From: Mesostigma viride
Taxonomy: Eukaryota; Streptophyta; Mesostigmatophyceae; Mesostigmatales; Mesostigmataceae
Direction: 5' to 3'
Assembly (NCBI GenBank): GCA_009746045.1
Contig: RPFO01000213.1
Location: 11,197,593-11,261,592 of the forward strand
DNA: 64,000 nt
This document shows positions 24,639 through 33,836 of this stretch, piece after piece. The position numbers and the translations under genes were made by a program. Each line of letters starts with the position of its first letter. Positions within the stretch are counted from its first letter, which is position 1. A model generated the notes under the pieces. It saw nothing but the letters and a program-made list of their open reading frames with translations, was not told where the DNA came from and searched no databases.

Positions 24639-27600
24639 CTTCCCCCCCATCTCCTCCCTTTCCCCCCCCCCCCCCCCCCCCTTCTCCCTCGCTCTCGGCC
24701 TCCCTCATTACCCATCCCCATCCCCACCACCGTCACGGTCACCAGGGCGCCCACTTCAGCATCGAGTACTACATCCCCCTGCGCGCGTTCCTGGTGATCG
24801 CGCTCAACCGCAACATGCGCGACTCGCTCGCTATGTTCACGCGCTCGCTCGCCGACGCGCGCGACGTGCTGCTGCTTATTGGCCTCATCATCCTGCTCGG
24901 CGGCATATTCGGCTGCATCCTATTCGGCCGCTCGCTCAACGCGGACGCGTTCGAGGACTCGTTCGCCGACATCGGCCGCTCCGCCATCACCATGTTCATC
25001 CTCATATCCACGGGTGCGTGGATGCAGGGGCCCCCTGGACGCCTTAGAAGGGCTTTCACCGTGGCCACATGTCACTTCTAAAGCGTTTGACTATGTAGGA
25101 CCGGCGCGACAGTCCCCCTGTAGGACGTGCATGACCCATAAAAAGGCTGAATTGAGTAATCAATATAATGGCCATGGTACATACTATTCATAAAGTATAA
25201 TATAGTACATAGGTATATTATTTTCTGTGTATGTACTTGCACTCATGCGCAGGGTTATGCAGAAAGAGGTATGCCCCAGAGAACACGTATAGAGAGGGTA
25301 GAGCCGTTGCCCTGTCACCGTGGCGTTGTGGATAGCTTTACTGGAATTACTTGCGCAAAAGTGAAATGTACGTACAAATCTTTGCGAGCAGAATTCTGAC
25401 CCTGTATCTGTCCCCGCTTTCGCCCCCGTTTCCTCCCATGCTCCCCCCCCACACACACACACAGGCGAGAACTATGCGGAGGTGGTGTACCCTGCGTCGC
25501 TAACGTACCCGGGCGCGGTGGCCTTCTTCATCTTCTGGTCTACCATCGGCCTCCTGCTGCTGCTGGCCCTCACCATCGGCACACTGCAGGAGTCGTTCGG
25601 ACACCTGGCGCACGAGAACCGCATCACGCGGCGGTACGTGGGTGAGCGGTGTAGAGCACACCAGGTCACGTGACGCCATATTGGTTTGTCTGGCCGACGC
25701 TACGGGGTGGTTTGTCTGGTCGGGGGTATATCTCGCTAGATTTCTGGCCTGCGTGGGTTGTCTCATTCTGCGTTGATGTCTGGCCTTCATGCCCATGCCC
25801 ATTTCCTTTGCAGGTGGTTTGTGGATGTGTAAGTGCCCATACACATTTTCGCTATGCCCTGATGACATTACTCTATTGGCTCACACTGCGGTACATATGG
25901 GGGTGTGCATGCTAATGGAGGTGGTGGATGTACTTGTAGGTTGCTCATGTAGGTCCTAAGTCTAGGTCCGCATCCACTCTTACTTTTTTCACTGCACCCC
26001 CCCCTATGGCTGCATGCCAACCCCATTCACCCACATCCGCAGGGTCTACTATCGCATGGCGGTCGCGGCGGCGTTTGCGCTCGTGGACGTGGATGGGTCA
26101 GGGTCCCTGGACGAGGACGAGGTGGTCAACTTCATGAGGCTCTACCGCCCGGGCTCCGAGGAGCAGCGGCTGCGCGAGGCGTTTGGGCGCGAGGCGTGGC
26201 GGGAGGCCATCATGCAGCGGCAGGCGGCGCGTGCGGCGGCCGCGCATGGGCACGCCCCCGGCGCCAGCAACTTCAGCAAGGGGGCGCGCTCGCCGCGCGC
26301 ACTCTCTGTCAATGGCGGCGGCAGCCTCCGCGCATGGTCCCTGCAGCCGATCCAGGAGGCCAAGGCCCCGGGCATGGCCATGTCGCCCGTGATGGCGGTT
26401 CCGGATGTCAGTCACAAGCACCCCGGCAGTGGCGGCGACTACAGTAGTAACGGTCACTCGGGCGCATTCATCGGTGTGGCGGGTCAGGCGATGGCGAGGC
26501 CTCTGCAGGGGGGCACAGAGGCCCCCGGCTATGGCGTGCCGAGGGACGTGGTGGTGCTTCATCACAAGGCCGCGGGGGTTGGGGCGCTGGACAAGGGCCC
26601 CTTGAACAGGGTCTCCAAGGAAATGGCGGGCGGGCATGCCAATGGCCACTCCGAGAGCTCCCCCACGGACCCCGGTGCCTGGACGGAGAACAGCGCGGGT
26701 CCCGTGGGCCGGTCCAGTCTCGACGCCGGCAGCGGTGGCGCGGGCCTGGCCATGGCGGACCACGGCCGGCGGGCCAGCTGGGACAATTCTGGCGCACGCA
26801 TTCTAGAACCGGGCAAGGCGACCCCTTATGTTGCCGGGGGTGCGGGCGTATCGACAGCTGGCCACGGGAGCCGTGGCAGCGACCAGCATCTGCACGATCC
26901 ACCCCCCTTGGAGGAGGGCGAGAGCGGCATGCTCAGCGGAGCGCCCTTCATGCGTGAATCCAGTCGGTTTAGCAGCGGTGGCCCCTCCGACGCCACCCCC
27001 GGCAAGGCCACCCCTCAGATGCCATCATCCGGCACCAAGACAAGCCCTGGAAATGCCACGAGGGGCGAACCCGCAGGGGATGTCCATGTGGGCGCTTTTG
27101 TTTCCCCCCCCGCAACCTCCCCCTCCTCGATCTCGCTCGCGCGCGTGGTCCGCCTCGTCCCCGAGGCCATGGGCGCGCTGCTGTCCCCCCGGTACGTTCG
27201 CCAGCAGGAGGAGGAGGCGCGCGTGCCCGTGACCCGATCGCGCTCGGTGCGGCCGCAAGAACTATTCGGGGCGTACGGCAGCTTCCGCCGCTCGCCCTCG
27301 TCTTCATCGGCCGAGGACAGCGAGGCGCTGTTGCGGGCAGAGCCCAGCCCGGGGCTGTTTGGTCCCGGGAGCTCGAACGATGGAAACGGGGAGCCGTTGG
27401 AGGGCAGAGCCATGACGGGCGACGGCAGCGCGCGCGGGATGTTCTCGGCGGGGTCCTCGTTCAGCTACTCTCTGGCCACGCCGGGCAGCGACGGCCGCAC
27501 GAGCATGGATCTGCCCCTCATCGCCCGCGACGCCTCCTTCTCCGACAAGGTGCCCAGGGACGCGTCCAGCAGGGAGGAGGGCGTCCCCACGACCGCGCCG

Positions 27601-28873
27601 GCCAGGGGCGCCCATGCCAAGGACGGCTCGGGCGGCTCGGGTGCCAGCCACGCGACGCGAGCGAGTGGCGACTCGGTCACGTTCTCCACCCACGAGGCGG
27701 CGCTCAGCTTCTCCCACAGAGTGGCCAGGGCGAGCGAGGCGGCGGGGGCACAGTATGCCGCGGGGGTCGCGACGGCCGCGCCGGGTGGGGACCCGCTGCC
27801 CAAGCCATCGACGATCTTACCACTGCTGCTGCCGCCGCCGGATCAAGCCGGCAAGGTGCCGCGCGGGCTGAGGCACGCGGAGCTCCGGGATGGGGGTGAG
27901 GCACCAGAACTAGTCTCGCCTGTCGCCAACGGGCAGCGCCACAACCCCGCCCACCACCACCACCACCACCACCAGTTGAGCCTTGGTAGTGCGCGCTCGA
28001 TCGCCCCCTTGATCCCTGGCAAGATGTCCTCGTCCTCCCTGGGCACAACTGGCACGGCAGGCAGCCTCGACCTGGGCTCGTGTGCGCCTGAGGACGAGGG
28101 CATGATCGAGGACGAGTTCGGGTATAGGTATAGTAACCGCTCGTACAATGACCGGTATCCCAGTAACAACCATGGCATTGACAAGAAGGCGCAGCGGGAC
28201 GACGGCCGCCCGACGGTCTCGATCGCCGGATTCACGCGGCTGCTAGAGGACAACTCGCTCAAGCTGCGGCGCGCGCGGTCGCACATGCACCTGCAGCGGC
28301 TGCTGCAGGGCCTCCTGGGCTCCCGCTCCTTCCGCGTGCTGGAGATGCTTTTCCTCATCGTCCACATCTTTAGCGGTGCCTGCTACGGGATCAACATCGC
28401 CGCGCTCAAGTGGTCGTCCAGCAGCGGCGCGGGCGGCCAGGACGACACGCGCGCGCTCCCGGTCGACGGCATCAACTTCTTTCTGACCATGTTCTTCCTC
28501 GCGCGCGTCGGGCTCACCGTGATCGCCTACGGTGCGTGCTAATGTTAGTGCGGCGGCAAGATTTTAGCACTGCCATATATAATTATATTTTTCGTGAACG
28601 GTATGCCTTTTGGTTTTCGCACTGCTATCGCGGCACTGTGGTACGTTGCGACAACATCCTTTAGTGTATGTCCAGGGTTCGGGGTTTAGGGCTTACGGTT
28701 CAGGGTTTACGGTTTGGGGTTCAGGTTATAGTTTGGGGTTCAGGTTATAGGGCGCAGCGGAGTGTGACCAACTGCTGCTTGTATGACGTGGTAGTCTTTG
28801 ATTAGTTAGAAGCGATTGGCCGGCGAATACGTTCTGACACCCACCCACCGCGGATCATCTTGATTTCATTTAA

Positions 28874-28949
<76 letters not shown>

Positions 28950-30149
28950 CCCCCCCCTGCCCCCAACACTTCTTGCCCCCCCCCCCCCCCTTTTGCCCAG
29001 GCCCCGTCGAGTACTGGTGGTACCACATGTACCGCCGCCGGCTGCACGGCAACAACACGCTGGGGGGCGAGCGCGCGGCGCGGTCGCCTGAGGACACGTT
29101 CCGCCGCCGCGGTCTCGCGCTGCTGGCAGTGGTCACCATCATCCTCCTGGCCACGTCCCTGGGCACGGGCCTGGAGAAGCCCGAGCTGCGCCGCCTGGCG
29201 CTCGTCATCTCCACCCTGCGTGTGTTCCTCCAGGTACCCTCCCTGCGCCACCTCCTGTACACGGTCTACGTCGTGTTCAACGTTCTGCTCGGGCTGCTGC
29301 CCTTTCTGGGCGTCGTCATGTACGTGTACGCGGTGTGGGGGGTCATGCTCTTCCGGGGCGCGGAGCGGCAGGTCGGGCTCAAGGACTCGACCGCGGGGTC
29401 GTTTGAGAACCTCGCCGAGGCGATGCTGCAGCTGTACCAGCTGCTGGTGAGTGGCGCGACCTTGCTTGTAGTCGCGCGATGTGCATACTACTGCTGCAAG
29501 GTTCTGCATGTTGTTGTACCTTACAGCTGAGTGACTGAGGCGCACCCGCGTGCTCCTATTGGCTCAATTTTATACCAGCGGCAGGGAAGTGGCGCGCCTT
29601 TTTTGTTCCCCTTCATTATCAGCTCAACCTTAACGTTGGCCATCTCCGGGTGTTTTTTTTGTGTGTACTTTGGGAAAAAGGGGAGGGGGGGGGGGGCCTT
29701 GCGAAGCCGTGGAGCCGGGGGATCAAGGATTGGCGAGATCATGGCTTGCCTCCAACATCATCGCTACTAACTGAGCCAACCCTCTTTCAGTGGAGCGCCT
29801 TGCGAAGCCGTAGCATTGCTGCACGGGATGGCTTGTCTCTTGCGGCATGAGACGGCTTGTCATGGCAGGCTTCTTGCTGCATGAGACAAGTGGCGGTTGT
29901 GAATGCACTGGTTCGAGTTTGATATAAACTCACTCTTCTGTCAACATCTGATCACACTCACCTCAGGCCTGTGTGCTTTTTCACTTAATGACCTACTGCT
30001 CCCCGCTCCTATTTTTTTGGCACTTTACCGTGCTTGTGCACTTGCCACTTGCCAGTGCTGGTGCATGCCGTGAGCACCTTCATCGTTTCTGTACATGTAC
30101 CTATTTACATGTATGTAATGGACACCTCGTCGACGTCCACACACACACA

Positions 30150-30208
<59 letters not shown>

Positions 30209-30630
30209 TCCATCCCTGCCCCAACACCATGCAACACCATATCTCCGCCACCACCACCACTGCATGCATCACTTACGGACATCACCCCCATGCTCCCCAC
30301 GACCAATACATACCGATCCCTGACCCCCCCACCCCCCACCCCCCCCTTCCACACACACAACAGCTGGGCGAGTCATGGAATGATGTCATGTACGACGCGA
30401 TCAAGAAGACGGACTGGTCCTACTGCGTCTACTTCCTCTCCTACATCATGCTCGTCACGCTCATGCTGGCCAACCTCATCCTGGGCGTCGTGCTCCAGGC
30501 CTTCTCCACGCTGCACAAGCACCGCAACCTCTCGCTCGCGCAGGCCTCACGGCTCGTGCGCGCCGAGGAGGAGTGGTTGCCGGGGGACGAGTCAGTCTCC
30601 CACAGCGTGCGCAGGCCCTCCGCCGGATAA
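14718..30630 (+). CDS. dCACHE-sensor / two-repeat cation channel fusion (TPC-like)
   Basis: Exons: 14718-14863, 15027-15204, probable 15810-15851, 16574-17849, 18535-19303, 20234-20935, 21254-23183, 23592-24107, 24746-25013, 25465-25633, 26043-28531, 29001-29446, 30364-30630 (TAA). Every junction has GT..AG and matching phase, giving 9198 nt, about 3065 residues. Order: TM1 (23-45), dCACHE-like 1 (~125-545), TM2 (549-569), linker with 14 Gln (718-731), TM3 (750-773), dCACHE 2 (~775-1265), TM4 (1271-1300), linker, channel repeat I (S1-S6, 1711-1983), EF-hand (2014-2025), ~740-residue disordered linker, repeat II (2762-3023), short tail. The four outer TMs place both sensor domains outside the cell or in a lumen and the channel termini in the cytosol. 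Inferred role: ligand-gated, voltage- and Ca-modulated cation channel. The exon structure is my own assembly; the domain calls are by eye. Confidence 0.85.
15810..15851 (+). CDS. Probable 42-nt micro-exon of the channel gene
   Basis: CTCGGCAG precedes it and GTAACG follows. It encodes GPPSSRLGPPPSQQ in phase 0 at both sides, so it can be included or skipped without a frame change. The flanking intron is 1.37 kb if it is skipped. Confidence 0.45.
16574..17849 (+). CDS. Channel gene exon 3: first dCACHE-like ectodomain
   Basis: Acceptor AACCAG at 16573, donor G|GTGCGT at 17850. The encoded segment follows the dCACHE plan: an early YIGSVDGYFRGMFTHP strand-turn pattern, then KDLRWFADAL in the position of the usual D-x-R-x-x-W-Y ligand-pocket motif, then WTQVYSALDGRGLVMTYAEV and the G-x-V-A-V-x-x-x-D-V strand pair. 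After a second PAS-like part it carries Pro-rich inserts and ends with FRLLAVLELEAAPEAERR next to TM2. The canonical pocket residues are less well kept than in dCACHE 2, so ligand binding here is less certain. Confidence 0.65.
18163..18236. repeat. C-rich/(CA)n/(CCA)n tract in intron 3
   Basis: CCCCCC with CACACA and CCACCACCA runs, followed by (CA)n, in the intron 17850-18534. Confidence 0.85.
18535..19303 (+). CDS. Channel gene exon 4: TM2, polyQ linker, TM3
   Basis: Acceptor CCCCAG, donor CT|GTGAGT (phase 2). It starts with a membrane helix (HIATIVFTVIAVLCVAAIFY), then about 180 polar residues with 14 consecutive CAG codons (19044-19085). It ends with a second helix (TMAVFGFLLAILCAFALGL) and the start of the next ectodomain. 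The pure CAG run is likely to vary in length. Confidence 0.75.
19267..19434 (+). repeat. 37-bp tandem repeat duplicating a 5' splice site, 4 copies
   Basis: The end of exon 4 plus its donor (GAACAGCTTCTTCCTGTGAG) is repeated with donors at 19304, 19341, 19378 and 19415, exactly 37 bp apart. Only the first keeps frame with exon 5; using another adds 37, 74 or 111 nt, and the frame next open to the known acceptor phase is +111, if no stop intervenes. The first added codon after CTG is TGA, so all downstream donors would truncate. Confidence 0.9.
19435..20233. other. Intron 4, AT-rich, nothing else seen
   Basis: The intron from 19304 to 20233 after the duplicated donors. AT-rich, no ORF of note, ends at acceptor CCCTCAG. 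Confidence 0.5.
20234..22050 (+). CDS. Channel gene exons 5-6: second dCACHE and TM4
   Basis: Exon 5 (20234-20935) and the first part of exon 6 (from 21254) join through donor TG|GTTGGT and acceptor ATGCAG. The join creates DPTVRQWYKRA, the dCACHE signature D-x-x-x-R-x-W-Y, which carries amino-acid- or amine-binding residues in bacterial and animal homologues. Before it are NNLYFGLSNGDFIGIW and a Cys-containing loop. After it come WSDLYTF, LGLTYAVPLAG and a GVWASDVSLKQIQDVL block, then the membrane-proximal fold and TM4 (WLFLLSTALVVLLSWAAQVF). This is a full-length double-CACHE domain of the kind found in chemoreceptors and in the alpha2delta subunits of Cav channels. Confidence 0.8.
21177..21248. 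repeat. (C)n-(CA)n tract at a 3' splice site
   Basis: It lies directly before acceptor ATGCAG (21253) of exon 6. The long Thr-His frames through it are artefacts. Confidence 0.95.
22051..23183 (+). CDS. Channel gene exon 6, cytosolic linker
   Basis: About 380 residues between TM4 and S1 of repeat I. Rich in Ser, Gly, Arg and Pro (RRGLRPGSARAGLRQRAATV), with no recognised fold. It ends with a helical YHQYKTHLLKRAVQHIKEGD at donor GCA|GTGAGT, phase 0. Probably a regulatory or phosphorylated spacer. Confidence 0.7.
23592..25633 (+). CDS. Channel gene exons 7-9: channel repeat I (S1-S6)
   Basis: Exon 7 (23592-24107) encodes S1 (WRLFLAGTLLVHLLVSFWL), S2 and S3. Exon 8 (24746-25013) encodes S4/S4-S5 (IPLRAFLVIALNRNMRDSLA), the same spacing as repeat I of plant TPC1, then S5 and the pore helix. 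The pore is split by an intron inside the Gly codon of the filter. Exon 9 (25465-25633, donor GTACGT) gives TGENYAEVVYPASLTYPG and S6. The PA after the filter is a TPC-type feature. The filter Glu replaces the Asn usual in TPCs. S4 has few arginines, so voltage sensing by this repeat may be weak. Confidence 0.8.
24149..24297. repeat. 15-bp minisatellite in intron 7, ~10 copies
   Basis: The unit ACGTTAGATGGCCAC alternates with ATGTTAGATGGCCAC, so higher-order 30-bp units are visible. It starts about 40 nt after the donor of exon 7. Confidence 0.95.
24531..24680. repeat. (C)n-(CA)n-(C)n tract in intron 7
   Basis: Poly-C, about 90 bp of CA, then another poly-C, 65 bp upstream of acceptor CACCAG (24745). 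Confidence 0.95.
25014..25464. other. Intron 8, ending in (CA)n next to the acceptor
   Basis: The intron interrupts the filter Gly codon of repeat I. CCCCCCCCACACACACACAG runs straight into exon 9. It contains GTCCCCCTGTAGGACGTG, which is also found at about 6042-6059. Confidence 0.7.
26043..28531 (+). CDS. Channel gene exon 10: EF-hand, long linker, S1-S2 of repeat II
   Basis: The first 27 residues include a canonical EF-hand loop, DVDGSGSLDEDE, with calcium ligands at positions 1, 3, 5, 7, 9 and 12. Plant TPC1 carries EF-hands at this same inter-repeat site, but two of them; I see only one here. The next ~740 residues are disordered: Ser/Gly/Pro-rich, with many SP/TP and RS sites and an octa-His run near 27952. 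Then an amphipathic segment (LKLRRARSHMHLQRLLQGLL) leads into S1 and S2. Donor G|GTGCGT, phase 1. The linker is far longer than in known TPCs. Confidence 0.8.
28671..28755. repeat. Degenerate TTTAGGG-like repeats in intron 10
   Basis: Successive variants of GGGTTTAGGG, GGGTTTACGG and GGGGTTCAGG in the intron between exons 10 and 11. They look like decayed interstitial telomere-type repeats. Confidence 0.55.
28875..28949. repeat. (CA)n tract before exon 11
   Basis: About 36 CA units followed by poly-C and the acceptor TTTTGCCCAG at 29000. Confidence 0.95.
29001..30630 (+). CDS. Channel gene exons 11-12: channel repeat II S3-S6 and tail
   Basis: Exon 11 (29001-29446) encodes S3, S4 (ELRRLALVISTLRVFLQVP then SLRHLL, with five Arg), S5 and the pore helix FENLAEAMLQLYQLL. 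The intron sits just before the filter. Exon 12 (30364-30630) gives LGESWNDVMYDAI, very close to the Cav-type E-x-W filter context, then S6 (VYFLSYIMLVTLMLANLIL) and a short cytosolic tail ending RRPSAG, stop at 30628. This S4 is richer in arginine than that of repeat I, as in plant TPC1, where repeat II carries the working voltage sensor. Confidence 0.8.
30137..30208. repeat. (CA)n tract in intron 11
   Basis: About 35 CA units, 150 bp upstream of acceptor CACAACAG at 30363. It is followed by C-rich sequence that serves as the pyrimidine tract. Confidence 0.95.
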
Positions 30631-32210
30631 GCGCGAGGTCTTCATGGCGACTGATATGTTATGATGGGGCGACTGGTATACTTTACTATGACTGCCAGAC
30701 GCAATCATATCCTGTGTTGGTAGACATTTTTCGTTCATTTGAGCTGGACAAAAACATTCTAGCCCAGCTTGTTGTTTGTTGATGATTAGGAGGGGAGGGG
30801 GGGAAGAAGGGAGGGAGGGAGGGGAGGGAAGTTTGGGGGTATTTATTATTGGCATTTTGGCCTTCACCACGAGGATATTATGCAGACTTGTGATGGGCCA
30901 ACAGTTCTTTTGGCATGGACCACACAAACCCGTGCTACTCATCGACATTTCGATGAGACAATTTCACTACTAAACAATTGGCAATGTGGTAATAATGTTG
31001 CTACTGATTAATTAATTAATTAATAGACACGTGACTGCGTCACGTGAGCATAAGTCCTCAGTGGGAGGGGAACATGGGATGGAATGGATTAATTAATTAA
31101 TTATAAACATAACTCCGTTGGGAGTATATGTAGCACATATCCCGGAGAAGGGGCATATGGCTTTTAATACATTCTGGGCTACTTCCTGCGAGAGTGGAAT
31201 GTAAGCAACACTTGTCGCGTTTGCGTGCCATTATATCCTAGCCTATCATGCACTTGGAAGGCATATCCATAGCAATAGAGTACTCTTGTGTGTGATCCAC
31301 TATATCTGCCTGTCATGAAGGTGGTGGTGCCGTCAAGGACCACACCTATCATCACCACTTAATTAAAACGAGCGAACAACGACCACCATGGCCGCTGCGC
31401 TGCTCCTAAATACCTCCAAAAATCCCGGCATCCATGCGCTGTCGCATTTGCCAGCAAGCCGCCTGACGTGCAGTTAGACTGCCAGCAAAATGCAGAGCAA
31501 GTCTGTTCGACAACCACGTGCGAGCCAGCACACCGCACACTACGATCTGCGTATCTAGCTTTGTCAGATGGACTGAACATCATTCCGTCTGAACAATACA
31601 AAAGATTCATAACTGCCAAATGTCACGCACCGGAATATTGCGCAAGCCACCAAGGCTTTGCGCCCCAAAGTCTTGCGCCTGAACCTAAGTCAGGTCACCT
31701 AAGACTGTCACTCTAGAAATTCAGGCCTTTCCGGCGCGGCGCTCCACACCGGCCCAAGGAACAAAGCCTGCGGCCTACTGAATCGGAACCAACCAAACGT
31801 CGGTAACGATTCCGAACCGCGTAACTTCTTGAGTGCACGGACGTAAATGATCACGGACGTGACACACTTGCTCTAGGTGCCTCAAGGGCACCGGCACCAC
31901 CATGCTGTCTCGGGTTCAACCCAACTAAGGGGATCATGGCACGGGGGAGGAAGATAATCATGGCTATACAAGGGCTAGGGCATGGCTTCTCGACAGAGAG
32001 CATCTCTCTGCATAGGCATAGCATGTGCTGGTTGTCTCTTTGATAGCATGGCTAAATTCTTAATGCAACATCCATGGGGGTCCCATTATAGGCATGGCTA
32101 GGCTAAATTCTGAAGGCAACATCCATGGGGGCCATTATGGGCGCACATGTGCGTGGGCCACATACATGCTAAGCTAAGCCTGACTAATCTACACTGCTGG
32201 TATGGATTCC
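30631..32210. other. Downstream intergenic DNA
   Basis: 3' flank of the channel gene. It holds a purine-rich stretch (30786-30835), two (TTAA)n runs (about 31004-31024 and 31090-31102) and the inverted repeat CACGTGAC-TGC-GTCACGTG at 31028-31046, which contains two G-box type CACGTG cores. A ~50-bp tandem duplication lies at about 32049-32145. No gene is supported. Confidence 0.45.
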
Positions 32211-32947
32211 CTAGTCTGAGGTGGCAGGAGGGGGCTGCCAGGGCTTGTGGTCAACGTGGATGACCGCCCCCCTCCAGTATACCGGCTTCCCCCCTGCGCT
32301 CTGCCGGAGCTGAAGGTAGGTCGGCCATAGCTCGCGTCGCCGCTGTTGCTGGGCCAGGGTCAAGTCGTCGTCCAGCGTGAAGCGAGTCCTCGAGAGCTTC
32401 TTGCGGCATTTAAGGAACGCCAGTTTGTCCGCCATGTACTTAAGGTGAGGAGCACGGGTGCCGGGCCAGCCTTCCCCCGCGCGCGGGGGAGGCGGACAGC
32501 CGACATGTCCAGCTCACCAGTGAGTAGCATGGGGGCAAAAATGTCGCGCTTAAATGCCTCAAGAAGGCTCGTGGAGGTCTCACCTGCCGGCTGGTCGAAG
32601 TGCTTGACGATGACATTGTGGCTGCGCCGGCCGGGCGATGTCGGCTTCCTCGCGAAGGTCGAGGGCTTGTTGCTTGAGTTGTGCCGAGATGGTGGAGGTG
32701 GTGGAGGTGGTGTGCTGCTTAAGCAAGTCCGCCCAGGTGGAGGGAGCATCGGGCCAGCAGGCGCCGGCTGGGCGGCGATGTCCTTCACCGCCTGGGCGGT
32801 GAGGCCGGCGGTGCCATGCAAGCTCTCAAGGGCGGTGGCGGTGGCTTGAAGGCGTTGGTCGAGGTCGAGGAGCTGGGCTTTGATGTCGGCAGTGGAGGCG
32901 GAAATGGCAGTCAAGGTCAACCAGTTCTTTGCCGGCCACCGTGACAA
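32211..32947 (-). pseudogene. Degraded LINE ORF1-like gene
   Basis: The minus frame from 32947 encodes a coiled-coil part (AQLLDLDQRLQATATALESL), a Pro-rich spacer and an RRM-like start (HNVIVKHFDQPAGETSTSLL). A frame change near 32435 is followed by a C-terminal block FTLDDDLTLAQQQRRRELWP. The same block type (FSLDEDYTTAQLKARSAVW) ends the intact ORF1 at 60955-62148. It is therefore an L1-type ORF1 relic of a different subfamily, with at least one frameshift and no partner ORF2 nearby. Confidence 0.65.
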
Positions 32948-33705
32948 CTAGACCCTTCAATGGGTTTTGCGGCTGTAGGTGTTTCTCATTTCATGAGATG
33001 TCACATCGTCCAATATCATACCTATGCTCATGGTTTGAGATGCACGCTTGCTGATGTGATCGCGGACCGTGGACGAGTTAATTATTTGTTTGTTTGTTTG
33101 TGAGTGAGTGAGCGAGTGTTTTTTGTTGTTGTTCGGGGCGCGCATGCACTATGGCGGCCCCGTTTGTTGTGCTCGGCAACCAGTATGTATCATTCGGCCG
33201 ATTTACCTTTGTGTTGGAGCAATCCGTTCATGGACTTGAGAGCGGTCGGCAGTCAGCGACAGAAGTGGTTACCCTATCATGGCTGCCATTGGACAGCATT
33301 TGCACACTACTTGCTCTTGCGATACCGGCACCCTGGCTGCGGCATGACTGTGCCTGCGCTGTTTGCCTTAGTATATACTGCCACTGTTGGTAGTGGCCGC
33401 TGGTAGCGCTCTGGTTCTCGTAGTGCATTCTAGGCATCACTAACAATTGCCTAGGATGCATTTCCATCCACAGAACTAACGTGATTAGGCCACAAATACG
33501 ATTGGCGTAGCATAGCTAATTGATGACTGCGTTACTGTGTACGCGCTGCCTGAGCAAGTGTTGGTATCATGTGACCCACTAGTCCATGTACCTGAACAAG
33601 TGAGCACTGCCAGTTTCAAGCTAATAAACGGTGAGACAACTAGCTGCGATGATATTTCCTGTTTTCTTTGTGTTTTCAAGCCCTGCAGGATTTTTTTTGT
33701 TGTGT

Positions 33706-33836
33706 TGATGCTTGGTGCAGACAATATTTGTATCTTTCGTGTAGTTAATTATTTTTCTAATGACATTAGCATAGTACTCCGTGGCATTCCCAGGTGCATG
33801 ACACGCAAGTACTTCCTTATGCTTGGTGTAAAAGAA
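33706..33836 (+). repeat. Dispersed repeat, copy 1
   Basis: Shares TTAGCATAGTACTC and GCATGACACGCAAGTACT, in the same order and orientation, with about 48385-48505. Confidence 0.7.

Noticed and set aside
25634-25646. Donors GTGGGT (25638) and GTGAGC (25642) for exon 9
   Set aside because: Their phases (0 and 1) do not match the acceptor at 26043; GTACGT at 25634 does and is a strong consensus.
31900-31935. GGGTTCAACCC, resembling a tRNA T-arm
   Set aside because: No acceptor stem, D-arm or anticodon arm can be built around it.
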